DNA of 64,000 bases from JALYLC01 sp963743275. Lineage in GTDB: Bacteria > Actinomycetota > Thermoleophilia > Gaiellales > JALYLC01. The translations under genes were made by a program, and so were the position numbers. Below, piece by piece: positions 42,148-52,641 of the stretch. Under the pieces are notes generated by a model. The model had not been told where the DNA came from. It searched no databases and saw only the letters and a list, made by a program, of their open reading frames with translations. The stretch's first letter is position 1, and every line of letters starts with the position of its first letter. Location of the stretch: contig CAVUPB010000010.1 in the NCBI GenBank assembly GCA_963743275.1, forward strand, positions 62,001-126,000, read 5' to 3'.

Positions 42148-42396
42148 GACCTCTCCCCCAGAGCGCCTGTCTGGCGCGCTGCTTGAAGGGCTTTGTAGCG
42201 CATCGACGGCGTTCGCGCGGGCGCGCGCTCCGCGTGCGGCGGGTGTGCCGAGACGCCGCAATTCGCAGACGCTGGAGAACGTCCGGGTCGTCTCCCGCGC
42301 GTCCCGGGCACGGCCGCGTCGGCGGCGGGGAGATGGAAGCGTCGGGCCTGGCCCGGCGGGTGCGGGCCGCCGGTGGGACCCGCCGGGCATCGCGGG

Positions 42397-43179
42397 CTAC
42401 GGAGTCCGCGTGTAGTTCGGGATCAGGAAATGGATGCGACCGAGCGTGACGGCTCCCACCCGGACGCTCACGAGCCAGTACCCGAGGCGCGCAGCGAGGC
42501 GCTTTCGCTCGATGTGGGCGCTGTACCAGGTGAGGCGCGGGCCATCGGAACGGACACGCGTGAGAACGACCCGGCCGTTCGTGTCCCGGAATTCGATCGT
42601 GATCGGCGTTCCCTGGGGCACGCCGCGCAGCGCGAAGTGGGCATACACGCGTCTCGGGGCGGTCGGGAAGACGGCTCGCGCCGGCCCGAACGGGGTCTTG
42701 CCCGTCTTCGCCGCCACCAGAGTCCCGGCGGCCGTGACCCCGTCGGTCCGCGGTTCGATCACGAGTGAACCGGTACCCGTTGCGATCGCAGGGTCGCCGA
42801 GCCACGTGCAGACCGTGAACGAGCCGCTCGTCGCCGGCGTCCACTCCTTCCAGACCGTGTGGTGATTGTCTCTCGACAGCCAGGCCGAGGCCAGCACCGA
42901 CCCGCTGTCGCTCGCAGGCGTGGCACCGCACGTCTCGCCTACGGGATGCACCTTCGCCACGACACGGAGAGGTAGCTGTGTGTGCGGCCACGACGCGCTC
43001 AGTGAAAAGTAGGTCGAGAGCCCGACGCGCGGATGCACCGTGTAGAAGCCAACGTGCGGCACCGTCGGGGGAGTGGCGCCCACCGGAAGAGGAGGCACCG
43101 GCGGCGCGGCGCGCGCCGGAATGACAATGACGACGAGCACCGCTCCCACGGTCGCGAGTATGCGCGCCGGTTGCATCAT
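42397..43179 (-). CDS. Secreted protein of unknown function
   Basis: 260 aa. A signal peptide (residues 1-24, ending ARA) precedes proline-rich mature sequence and two beta-rich segments. The one with GETCGAT and FTVCTWLGD has a likely disulfide and resembles bacterial Ig-like folds. Exported, possibly wall-associated. No family name is justified. The start is ATG 43179 (or the GTG two codons upstream). Confidence 0.6.
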   Translation of the reverse strand: MMQPARILATVGAVLVVIVIPARAAPPVPPLPVGATPPTVPHVGFYTVHPRVGLSTYFSLSASWPHTQLPLRVVAKVHPVGETCGATPASDSGSVLASAWLSRDNHHTVWKEWTPATSGSFTVCTWLGDPAIATGTGSLVIEPRTDGVTAAGTLVAAKTGKTPFGPARAVFPTAPRRVYAHFALRGVPQGTPITIEFRDTNGRVVLTRVRSDGPRLTWYSAHIERKRLAARLGYWLVSVRVGAVTLGRIHFLIPNYTRTP

Positions 43180-43254
43180 TGCCACGTTCCCCCCGCTCGA
43201 GACCACGGACGTGACAAATGTTACTGGGCGACCGGTGCGCGGCGTGGCTCGGGC

Positions 43255-43368
43255 GTGCGGAGCACGAGCCAGGTCGACCGACGGGAGAGCGAGCTCCGCA
43301 ATCTCCTCGGCGTCGTCGTCGCGAACCTGCACGTCGTGAATGCGGAGATCGCGCACCTCACGCGCTGA
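43255..43368 (+). CDS. Possible 37-aa helical peptide
   Basis: From GTG 43255 the frame encodes a charged then hydrophobic helix (RRESELRNLLGVVVANLHVV) with the third-position G/C bias of real genes. It stops 36 bp before the large cyclase gene. No Shine-Dalgarno or family supports it, so it is tentative. Confidence 0.3.
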   Translation: MRSTSQVDRRESELRNLLGVVVANLHVVNAEIAHLTR

Positions 43369-43404
43369 ATCGGCGAGCCGCCCAGGCGGTACGCTCCCGC
43401 CTCG

Positions 43405-46400
43405 GTGAGCAACACGGTCGTAGGACGTTTCGAGGCGGCGATCGACCCCCTGCGGCCGTTCGTGCCTCGGATCGCGGTCGACTGGCTGCGCGACATGCCC
43501 GCTGCGCAGGCGCAGTGCCTCGAGGGCACGCTCGTCTTCGCCGACATCTCGGGGTTCACCGACCTCACCGAGGCGCTCGCGCGGCGCGGGCGGGAGGGCG
43601 CCGAGGAGATCGCGGGCGTCGTCGACGCCGCCTTCGCGGAGCTGATCCGCGCGGCCTACTCCCACCATGCCGACCTGCTCAAGTTCGGCGGCGACGCGAT
43701 GCTCTTGTTCTTCCGGGGCGAGCACCACGCGAGCGTGCGGCCTCGGCCGCGGTCGGCATGCAGAACGCGCTCGCGGCCATGCGGCGGCGCTCGACCTCGG
43801 CCGGCCCCGTCCGCCTGCAGATGTCGATCGGCGCCCACAGCGGGCTCTTCCACTTCTTCCTCGTCGGCGGCGTTCACCGCGAGCTCGTGATCGCGGGCGC
43901 CGCCGCGAGCGCATGCGTCGCGACCGAGGCGATCGCGCGCGCCGGCGAGATCGCGCTCAGCGCGCCGTCCGCGCGGAGGCTTCGATCCGCGCGTGCTCGG
44001 CGAGCACCGCGACGGGGTCGTGCTGCTGTCGGACAGCCCCGGGATGCCCGAGACGGTGCCGCCGTTCTTCGATCCCTCGGGGGTCGATCTCTCCGAGCTC
44101 CTGCCGGCCGCGTACACGCGTGAGCTGCGGGGCGAGCCGACCGACCCCGAGCACCGCCACGTCGCCGTGGCGTTCGTCGAGCTGGGCGGCACGGACGAGC
44201 TGCTCGAGCGCGCCGGCGCCGACGCGCTCGCCGAGGCGCTCGACGAGACGATCACGGCGATTCAGGAGAGCTGCCTGCGCTTCGACGTCACGTTCGCACA
44301 GACCGACGTGAGCAAGGCCGCGGTCAAGGCGATCCTGCTCGCGGGCGCCCCGCGCACGGCGGGCGGGGAGGAAGAGGAGCTGATGCTCCGCGCGACCCGG
44401 GCGATCATCGAGCGCCCGCGGGCGTCTGCCGGTGCGCATCGGCGTGAACACGGGGCGGGTGTTCGCGGGGATCGTCGGCACCCTGACGCGGCGCACGTAC
44501 ACGTTCTACGGCGATGCGATCAACACCGCGGCGCGCATCATGGTGCGCGCCGCCGACGGGCAGCTGCTCGCGCGCGAGGACGTGCTCGAGCGCGCGCGCA
44601 CGACGTACGCAGCGACGCCGATCGAGCCGTTCGCGGCGAAGGGGAAGGCCGAGCTCGTCCGCGCCTCGGACGTCGGAAAGGCCGTCGGCGAGCGCGAGCC
44701 GGAGGCGATCGGCCCGTTCGTCGGCCGCGAGCGCGAGCTCGACGCGCTGCTCGCCGCGCTTGCCGGCGCGGGCGATGGGGAGGGCGCGCTCGCGCTCGTG
44801 CACGGGGGCGCCCGGCCTCGGCAAGACCCGCCTGCTGGGCGAGCTCTGCGCCCAGGCGGCCGGCGCCCGGACGCTGCGCGTGCAGCTGCGCGCAGGCCGG
44901 CGCGAACCATCCGTACTGCGGCGATCGGGGCGCTCATGCGGCGCGCGCTCGGGGTCGCCCCGCATGCCTCCGACCGCGGACGTGGAGCGCCGCCTCCGCG
45001 CCGCCGTGCGCGAGCGGGCACCGCGGCTCGAGCCGTGGCTGCCGTTGCTCGGGCTCGTCGTCGGGCTCGGCCTGCCGCCGACCCCCGATTCGGCAGCGCT
45101 CGAGGAGGGCTTCGTCTCCGAGCACATCGCGCTCGACGTCGAGGCGCTGCTCGACGCGCTCCTCCCCGGAGCGGCGCTGATCGTCGTCGACGACGCCCAC
45201 CTCATGGACGAGGCCTCCGCGGCGCTCGTCGCCCACATCGCCGCGGGTGTCCGCGTGCGCCCGTGGCTGCTGGTCGCCGCCCATCGCGAGGGCACGGCGG
45301 AGCTCGACGCGCCCGGCGGCGTCGAGGCGCCTCTGAGGCTGTCGCTCGCGCCGCTCGAGCCGGCCGCGGCGTCGCTGCTCGTGCAGCAGCTGACCGAGGA
45401 CGCCCCGCTGCCCGCCCACGTCGCCTCCGCGATCGCGGCGCGCTCGGACGGGAGCCCGCTCTTCGTCACCGAGATGGTCGCCGCCAGGCGCGGCGGCGCC
45501 GATCACGACACGCTCCCCGAGTCGGTCGAGGCGCTCATGACGCTGCAGATCGACGAGCTGGCGGGAGCCGACCGCGGCGTGCTCCGCCAGGCGTCGGTCA
45601 TGGGCGTCCGCTTCACGCGCGCCGCGCTGATCGGCGCGCTGGAGCTCGACGAGGCCGATGCCGGGGCCATCCTGGAGCGGCTCGACGGGTTCCTCGTCGC
45701 CGACGGCGACGGCGGGCTCGCGTTCCGCCACGGGCTGCTGCGCGACGCCGCCTACCACGGGCTGTCGTTCCGCCGCCGGCGCGCGCTCCATCGCCGGGTG
45801 GGGGAGTCGCTCGAGCTCGCCTCCGCGGCCGACTTGTCCGCGGTCGCCGGCGATCTCACGCATCACTTCTACGAGGCCGGGGTGTGGGAGAAGTCGCTGC
45901 GCTACGGCCTCGTCGCCGGGCTCGCGGCGCGCGCCGTCTACGCGAACGTCGACGCCGCCGCCGTGCTCGACCGGGCCGTCGCGTCCGGGGCGCGCTGGCG
46001 GGGTGCCCGCCCCGAGGCCGTCATACGCGCGGCCCACGCGCTCGGCGAGGTGCTGCTGTCGCTCGGCGAGCTCGAGCGCGCGGGCGCGGCCTTCGCCCTG
46101 GCGCGCCGTCGCGTGCGCGGCGACGCGGTCGAGCGCGCGCGGCTGCTGCGCAAGGAGGCGATCGCCGCCAACCGCCTCGGCGCCTACGCCCGCGCGCGCC
46201 GGATCCTGACGGCCGCGCTGACCGTGCTCGAGCAGGTCAGCAGTCCGCCGGCGACGGCGCAGCGCGCTCGCATCGAGTCGGTGCTCGGCGTCACGGCGTA
46301 TCGCCGCGGCCGGCCTGCCGAGGCGGTCGAGTGGCTGCTGCGGGCGATCGCGGATGCGGAGTCGGTGGACGCCAGGAAGGCGCTCGCCTCCGCGCTCTCG

Positions 46401-47229
46401 ACCCTCGATCTGGCCTACAACGCGCTCGGCGACCCGCGGCGCGCGACGCACAGCGCGACGCGCGCTCGAGATCTACGGGCAGCTCGGCGACCTCGTCAGC
46501 CAGGGGGGCGTGCTCAACAACCTCGGCACGACCGCGTACTTCGAGGGACGCTGGAATGAGGCGCTCGACCTCTACCGCCAGGCGCTCGCCGCGTGGGAGC
46601 GGGCAGGCGATACGCGCAGCGTGTCGATGGCGGCCTTCAACATCGGGGAGATCCTCTCGGCGCAGGGCAGGCTCGACGAGGCCGAGCCGCTGCTGCGCGA
46701 CGCCGAGCGCGCGAGCCGCGCGGCCGGCGGATCCACGGACATCGCCGAGTCGATGATGGAGACGGCGCTCCTCGACGCCCGCCGCGGCAACGTCGAGCGG
46801 GCACTCGCGGCGCTCGCGGAGGCACGGCGGCTGCTCGAGGAGAGCGGCGACCGTTCATCCGCGTTGCTCGCCGATGCGCGCGCTGCGGAGGCGCTCGGGC
46901 TGAGCGGCGAGTTCGACCGCGCGACCGAGCTCGCGGCGCGGACGCTCGAGCGCGCGGCGGGCGACGACGCCAACGCGCTCGTGCGACCCGTGCTGCACCG
47001 GGTGCTCGGTCATGCGCACCTGCGCGCGGGCCGCACCGAAGCCGCGCGCGAGGCCCTGGAGCTCGCGATCGCGGAGGCCAACCGCGTCGAGCACCGCTAC
47101 GAGGAGGCGCTCGCGCTCGCAGCCCTGAGCGGCGTCGCGGACGCTCCGGGCGACGCCGCGCGGAGACGGGACATCCTCTTCGCGCAGCTCGGCATCGTCG
47201 CCTTGCCCGCCGGCTGGTCGGCGGAGTAG
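43405..47229 (+). CDS. Adenylate/guanylate cyclase - ATPase - TPR regulator, frame broken ~8 times
   Basis: Reading across frames gives a ~1,270-residue protein with two cyclase-like modules: VFADISGFTDLTEAL with KFGGDAMLLFF, then VRIGVNTGRVFAGIVG with TFYGDAINTAARIM. A P-loop ATPase (GAPGLGKTRLLGEL, LIVVDDAHLMDE) and a TPR C-terminus follow. Frame changes lie near 43740, 43985, 44420, 44808, 44893, 44920, 44970 and 46470. All equal one inserted base except the first, which is a net -1 or +2. The 1.5-kb stretch 44975-46465 is uninterrupted, and the 3' part 46475-47229 is intact. TACGCT lies 9 nt before GTG 43405. Confidence 0.75.
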
Positions 47230-47264
47230 CGGGAGGGCCCGGCCGGGCCCTCCCGCCGCTCCGC
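47221..47264. terminator. Large bidirectional terminator hairpin
   Basis: A 28-bp perfect palindrome (47229-47256; arms of 14 bp, GCGGGAGGGCCCGG and its complement) is extended by GCGGAG (47221-47226) pairing with CTCCGC (47259-47264) across 2-nt bulges. It begins within the final codons of the cyclase gene and ends 8 bp before the stop of the convergent von Willebrand protein gene. It is the strongest hairpin in the window. Confidence 0.65.
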
Positions 47265-47272
47265 TTCCCGGG

Positions 47273-48913
47273 CTACGTCCAGACCTTCGGGTCGAACCCG
47301 GCCTTGCCGTCCGTCGAGAACGGCGCCGAGTTCGAGATGAACGGGACCCGCACGTTGATGATCGCGTTGCCTGCCGTGTCCTGCGACCGGCTCGTGATCC
47401 ACGGCCCGAACACCCATCCGCGCCCCGGGATGTTGACGAGGCGCGGGATGCTGGGCAGGAGGCCCCAGTAACGACCGGGCAGCGCGCCGCCGCCGGCGAG
47501 CGTCGCTCCGGGGCGGAGGTTCGAGAGCGAGCTGATCGCCGTGGTGAACGGCAGGTTCGTGCCGACGCAGACGTTCGTCTGGAACCAGCGCGTGGTGCCG
47601 AGGGACGCCTTCGGGATCACGATCCGGATGGTCTCGTCCGTCGTCAGCGGCCGGATGTCGATCTGCGCGCCGGTCGTGTGCGAGACGAACCCGGCGCAGA
47701 CGCCGGCGGGCGGCGTGGGGGAGTTCAGCCCGGCGAGCACGACCGAGGTGCCGCTCGGCGGCGAGCCCGCGTTGACCGCGTACTGCGTGCCGCCCTGCGT
47801 GCCGCTCGCGTTGCAGGTCGTGCCCGTGCATGTCGTCGATGCGAGCAGCGTTCCGCCACACGGCAGCACGTCGATCGAGATCGAGGCCGGCGGTGTGACC
47901 GTGGCCGTGCCGCCCGCGACGGCGAGCCCCATCGTGCTCACGAGCTCGTTCGTGGTGGCGAAGACGTCGTTGCCGTTCCGCGTCGCCCGGTAGACGAGCG
48001 TCGCGGTCTGCGTCCCGGTCAGCTCGCCCGTCCACTGCAGGCTGCCCGCGCCGGTCGTGACGGTTCCCGTCGTCGAGCTCACCGGGGCCGCGGAGAAGTT
48101 CGCGCCGAGCGTCTCCGTGAGCGTGAAGTCGGTCGGCGTCGCGACGGCAGCGCCGAGGTCGGCGATGAGCTTGGTCGTGTCGATCGGGCCCGGCGTGCCG
48201 GACTGGTAATAGGAGCTCTGCGACGCCCAGGCCTTGAGGTTGGTGTCGTTCACGTCGCCCGTCGCGCCGATGCCGACGGGCACGATGCGGACGCCGCTCG
48301 TCTTGGCAGCTATCGCGGCGTTCGTCGAGTTCGTCAGCTCCTGCCCGGACGCCTGGCCGTCGCTGACGAGCACCATCGCCTTGGCGTACCCACTCGCGCT
48401 GGCCGCAAGCTGCGAGCGCCCATAGCTGATGCCGACGTCGTGCGGACTCGAGCCCGACGGCGCCGGCAGGTTGGTGATCGCGCTCATCAGCGTGCTGTAG
48501 CTCGAGCCGACCGCGGCTGCGGGCTTGGCCGTCGAGTCGCTGTAGTAGACGATGCCGACGCCGTTTCCCGCGATCGAGTGATCGGTCGCGCCGTCGGCGG
48601 CGTCGAGCGCGTTCAGCGTCGCGGTGGCCGCGCTCTTGAGGTTCGTGAACTTGCTCGCGGGCGAGCCCATGCTGCCCGAGAGGTCGAGCACGAGCATCAC
48701 GTCGGTCGACTGACCGGTGCTGCCGGCCTGGCCGGCCACCGTCACCCGTGCATCCACCGAGCCGCCGCAGGCGATGGCGGTCGGCGAACCGGCCACGAGC
48801 GCCTGTGCCGCCGTCGCCGACGGGCCGGTCGCCGCCGGAGCGGTGCCGATCGACGCTGCCAGTGCCGAAACCGCTACCAGCGCGCCGAACGCGCCGAGAC
48901 GCCTACGCCTCAT
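47273..48913 (-). CDS. Secreted von Willebrand factor A domain protein
   Basis: 546 aa. A signal peptide (residues 1-~33, GAFGALVAVSALAASIGTAPA) precedes a VWA domain (~60-240) with an intact MIDAS: DLSGSMGS, a later Thr/Ser loop and Asp in VLVSDGQASG. After it come beta-rich repeats with paired cysteines (TTCTGTTCNASG) that look like extracellular adhesion modules. No sortase motif or C-terminal membrane anchor is seen. The Shine-Dalgarno GGGGAGGAAG supports ATG 48913; the open frame upstream to 49255 is not coding. Probably a matrix or adhesion protein. Confidence 0.82.
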   Translation of the reverse strand: MRRRRLGAFGALVAVSALAASIGTAPAATGPSATAAQALVAGSPTAIACGGSVDARVTVAGQAGSTGQSTDVMLVLDLSGSMGSPASKFTNLKSAATATLNALDAADGATDHSIAGNGVGIVYYSDSTAKPAAAVGSSYSTLMSAITNLPAPSGSSPHDVGISYGRSQLAASASGYAKAMVLVSDGQASGQELTNSTNAAIAAKTSGVRIVPVGIGATGDVNDTNLKAWASQSSYYQSGTPGPIDTTKLIADLGAAVATPTDFTLTETLGANFSAAPVSSTTGTVTTGAGSLQWTGELTGTQTATLVYRATRNGNDVFATTNELVSTMGLAVAGGTATVTPPASISIDVLPCGGTLLASTTCTGTTCNASGTQGGTQYAVNAGSPPSGTSVVLAGLNSPTPPAGVCAGFVSHTTGAQIDIRPLTTDETIRIVIPKASLGTTRWFQTNVCVGTNLPFTTAISSLSNLRPGATLAGGGALPGRYWGLLPSIPRLVNIPGRGWVFGPWITSRSQDTAGNAIINVRVPFISNSAPFSTDGKAGFDPKVWT

Positions 48914-49063
48914 CCTGCTTCCTCCCCATCGACTGCTCGACAGCCGCAAGGCGCGCCAGGGCGCAATGGACATCCGTCGCGTGCTTTCCGCCTGGCACCA
49001 GGCGTGCGAGCATCCCGGCCAGCGGCGTGGCCGGGCGCCGATCATACGGAAAGCCGTATCTGA

Positions 49064-49294
49064 GATCAACCCGCGCCAGGTCGCGAGATCGGCCGTCTCG
49101 GCCCCGGCGACCTCGTCGGCGAGATCGCGCTCCTGCGCAGCGTGCCGCGTACGGCGACCGTGGTGGCGACGAGCGACCTGCGGGTGCTCGCGCTCGACCG
49201 CTCCGAGTTCCTCGTCGCTGCCACCGGCGCGCCGGACGCGCGCGCGGCAGCGCATTCGCTCGTCGACGCGCGGCTGGCGCAGCAGCGCGTCTGA
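49064..49294 (+). pseudogene. Orphan C-terminal fragment of a cyclic-nucleotide-binding domain
   Basis: The frame after the stop at 49061-49063 reads IGRLGPGDLVGEIALLRSVP and continues RTATVVATSDLRVLALDRSEFL. This is the phosphate-binding cassette and beta-roll end of a cNMP-binding domain (GEIALL...RTATV). It runs to TGA 49292-49294. No start codon and no N-terminal half are present, so it appears to be the tail of a lost gene. It may have belonged to a transporter or regulator now deleted. The remainder of 48914-49307 holds no other feature. Confidence 0.6.
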
Positions 49295-49307
49295 TGCAAG
49301 CGGCTCG

Positions 49308-51661
49308 CTAGTCCACCTGCCGTCGCGCGGGCGCGCGTCCCGGCGGCTGGCTCGGGGTGGGGCGGACGACCGCGGGCGGGATCGTCTTCCTCACGTGGGC
49401 GTGGGTCGAGACCGTGATGCTCTCGCCGTGGTGCGTGAACGTGATCGGCGGCCCCTCGAGCAGCGCGTACGTCACATGCCCCGGGGTTGCCTCGACGCTC
49501 AGCCGGCTGCCGCGGAGGACGAGCCGGAACGCGAGGCGCTCGAGCCGCTCGGGCAGGCGCGGTGCCAGGCTGAGGCTGCCGCCGTGGTCGCGCAGGCCGC
49601 CGAATCCGGCGACCGCCGCGATCAGCGCGCCCGCCAGCGAACCGATGTGGAGGCCGTCCCGCGTGTTGTGCTCGACGTCGTGGAGGTCGATCAGCGCGGC
49701 CTCGCGGAGATAGTCGTACGCGAGCTCGAGGTGCCCGACCTCGGCCGCGACGACCGCCTGCGTGGCGGCCGAGAGCGAGGAGTCCCTGACCGTGATCGGC
49801 TCGTAGTAGGCGAAGTCCCGCGCCTTCTCCTCGTCGCTGAACGCGTCGCCGAAGATGTGCAGCGCGAGCACGAGATCGGCCTGCTTGACGACCTGCTTGC
49901 GGTACAGGTCGAAGTACGGGAAGTGCAGCAGCAGGGGGTACTGATCGGGCCGCGTGCTGCGCGAAGTCCCAGAGCTGGTGGTTCGTGAAGCCCTCCGACT
50001 GCGGATGGACGCCGAGCGCCGCATCCCACGGGATCACCATGTCGCGGGCCGCATCCCGCCATGCCGCCGCCTCCTCCAGGTCGGCTCCGAACTCGACGGC
50101 GTGACGGGGATGCCGCGCCACCGCGTCGGCCGCGGCGCGCATGTTGCGCTGCGGCGAGCAGGTTGGTGTAGACGTTGTTGTCGGCGACGGCGCTGTACTC
50201 GTCGGGCCCCGTGACGCCGTCGATGCGGAAGCGCCCCTGCGGGTCGTGATGCCCGAGCGAGCGCCACAGCCGGGCGGTCTCGACGAGCAGCTCGAGGCCG
50301 ACGTCGAGCTCGAAGGCCTCGTCGCCGGTCGCCGAGAGGTAGCGGATGACGGCGTCGGCGATGTCGCCGCTGACGTGGAACGCCGCCGTGCCGGCGGGCC
50401 AGTACCCCGAGCACTCGTGCCCGCGGATCGTCCGCCACGGGAAGACGGCGCCGGCGAGGCCGAGCTGCGCGGCGCGCTCGCGCGCGAGGTCGAGCGTGGC
50501 GTGGCGCCAGCGCAGCGCGTGCGCCGCCGCCTGCGGGGCCGTGTACGTGAGCACGGGCAGGACGTAGCGCTCGGTGTCCCAGAACGTGTGGCCGTCGTAG
50601 CCGGGGCCGGTGAGGCCCTTTGCCGGGATTGCGCGCCCCTCGGCGCGGGCGCCGGCCTGGAGCGTGTGGAAGAGCGCGAAGCGCATCGCCTGCTGGAGCT
50701 CGGTGTCGCCGTCGATCTCGATGTCGGCGCGCTCCCAGAACTCGTCGAGGTAGGCGCGCTGCCCCGCGACGAGACCCTCCCAGCCCGTGTGGCGGGCTTC
50801 GGCCAGCGCCCCGACGACCTCGTCGCGAAGCGCCGGATGCGACCGCCGGCTCGACCATGCGTAGGCGAGGAACTTCACGACGCGGAGGCGCTGCCCGGGT
50901 GCGAGATCGGCCGCGATCGTCACGCGCGCGAGATCGGCCCGGCTCTCGGTGCCGGTGTCCTGCCCGTCGGGCCCCTCGACGAGGTGGTCCATCCCGGCGG
51001 CCATCCCGAGCTTGCTCCCGCGCGTGGAGTGGGAGAGGACGGCGCGCAGCTCGTGGTCGAAGAACCCCTCGGAGACGAGCGGCGACTCCAGCACGGCGGC
51101 GGCGCGAGGATCGTCCGAGCGCGGCGGCGCGGGCTCGTTGGCCACGAGCCCGGACTGCACGACGACGCGCAACGCCCCCTCGAGCGGCTCGACCTCGTAG
51201 AGGATGGCGGCGGCCGAGCGCTGCACGAACGAGACGAGGCGCGTCGAGCGGATCCGCACCGCGGTGCCGGCCGGCGAGCGCCAGTCGACGCTGCGGCGCA
51301 GCACGCCCGCGCGCAGGTCGAGCTCGCGCTCGTGCGCGAGCAGCTCCCCGTAGCGCACGTCGAGCGGCTCGTCGTCGACGAGCAGGCGGATGATCTTCCC
51401 GTTCGTGACGTTCACGACCGTCTGGCCCGACTCCGGGAAGCCGTAGCCGGCCTCGGCGTACGGCAGCGGCCGCAGCTCGTAGAACGAGTTGAGATACGTG
51501 CCGGGGAGGCCGAACGGCTCGCCCTCGTCGAGGTTCCCGCGCAACCCGAGATGGCCGTTCGAGAGGGCGAAGACCGATTCCGCCTGGGCGAGCGCCTCGA
51601 GATTGAGCGCTGTCTCGCGCACCGACCACGGCTCGACGGCGAAATCGGGATGCGCGATCAC
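49308..51661 (-). CDS. GH65 disaccharide phosphorylase (maltose/trehalose/kojibiose type), two frame changes
   Basis: The joined protein is ~780 aa, normal for GH65. The N-terminal beta-sandwich begins VIAHPDFAVEPWSVRET and includes SNGHLGLRGNLDEGEP. The (alpha/alpha)6 barrel contains KGLTGPGYDGHTFWDTE and the catalytic-acid motif GVTGPDEYSAVADNNVYTN. The frame changes near 50145 and near 49960, each equal to one inserted base. The last ~215 residues, including the C-terminal domain, are intact to the stop at 49308. GTG 51661 overlaps the upstream beta-phosphoglucomutase stop. The pair converts an alpha-glucobiose plus phosphate to glucose and glucose 6-phosphate; which disaccharide cannot be read from sequence. 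Confidence 0.82.
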
Positions 51662-52413
51662 GCGGGCACCAGCAGCTCGGCCAGATCGGCGACGACGATG
51701 TCGGCGCCGTGCTCGCGCAGCGCGTCCGCCTGGCCGACGCGGTCGACGCCGACGACGAGCCCGAAGTCGCCGGCCCGCCCCGCCGCGACCCCGGCGAGTG
51801 CGTCCTCGAACACCGCCGCCTCGTCCGGCGCCACGCCGACGGTGCGCGCGCCGGCCAGGAACATGTCGGGCGCGGGCTTGCCGCGCAGGTGCTCGCGCGC
51901 GGCGACCACGCCGTCGACCCGCGCCTCGAAGAGGTCGGCGATGCCGGCCGCCGCGAGCACCTCGCGGCAGTTGGCGCTCGCCGAGACGACGGCGCGCCGC
52001 AGGCCGGCGCTGCGCACCGCGTGCACGAATCGCACCGAGCCGGCGTAGGCCTGCACGCCCTGGCGGTGGATGAGCGCCAGCAGCAGGTCGTTCTTGCGGT
52101 TGCCGAGGCCCGAGACGGTGTCGGCGTCCGCCGGGTCGCCGGGCGAGCCCTCCGGAAGCTCGATCCCGCGCGACTCGAGGAACGAGCGGACGCCGTCGGC
52201 GCGCTGCTTGCCGTCGATGAAGTCGCGGTAGTCGTGGCCGGGATCGAACGCCCTGAACGGCGCGCCCGCGCTTGCCGCGCGCGCGTGCAGGAAGTCGTCG
52301 AACATCTGCCGCCAGGCCGCCGCGTGCAGCGCTGCGGTGTCCGTGAGCACCCCGTCGAGATCGAACAGGCAGGCCCGGATCGCGCTCGGCAGGTTCGGGG
52401 CAGGCTCGCGCAA
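51658..52413 (-). CDS. Beta-phosphoglucomutase (HAD superfamily)
   Basis: 251 aa. The HAD nucleophile motif is LFDLDGVLTDT at the N-terminus, with motif II VVSASAN, the lysine in LRGKPAPDMFL and motif IV VFEDALAGVAAG. The alpha-helical cap lies between residues ~20 and 100. Translational coupling to GH65 phosphorylase favours beta-phosphoglucomutase over other HAD phosphatases: it would convert beta-glucose 1-phosphate to glucose 6-phosphate. The likely start is TTG 52413, preceded by GGGGGAC; no ATG or GTG fits. Confidence 0.83.
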   Translation of the reverse strand: MREPAPNLPSAIRACLFDLDGVLTDTAALHAAAWRQMFDDFLHARAASAGAPFRAFDPGHDYRDFIDGKQRADGVRSFLESRGIELPEGSPGDPADADTVSGLGNRKNDLLLALIHRQGVQAYAGSVRFVHAVRSAGLRRAVVSASANCREVLAAAGIADLFEARVDGVVAAREHLRGKPAPDMFLAGARTVGVAPDEAAVFEDALAGVAAGRAGDFGLVVGVDRVGQADALREHGADIVVADLAELLVPA

Positions 52414-52641
52414 GTCCCCCGATCGTAGTCGGCCGCGCCCGCCTGCGATCGCCGGCGCACGCGCGGGCGTAGTTAGCCGCACAGCCGGATGCGGGCGCGC
52501 GCCGATGCGCCCCGCGCGCTCCATCGGGAGAGTGCTCGTGGGCGCGGCGATCTCTGCGATCGCCGGGCAACCACGGCGAGGAGCGTTGTGGCCCTGCTGG
52601 TCTCTTCTGGACGTGCGAGCGTGCGAGCCGGCTCGAGTGCC

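Noticed and set aside
42397..43914. 505-aa frame extending the secreted protein upstream
   Set aside because: A signal peptide begins at Met 43179; the upstream part is antisense to cyclase coding sequence.
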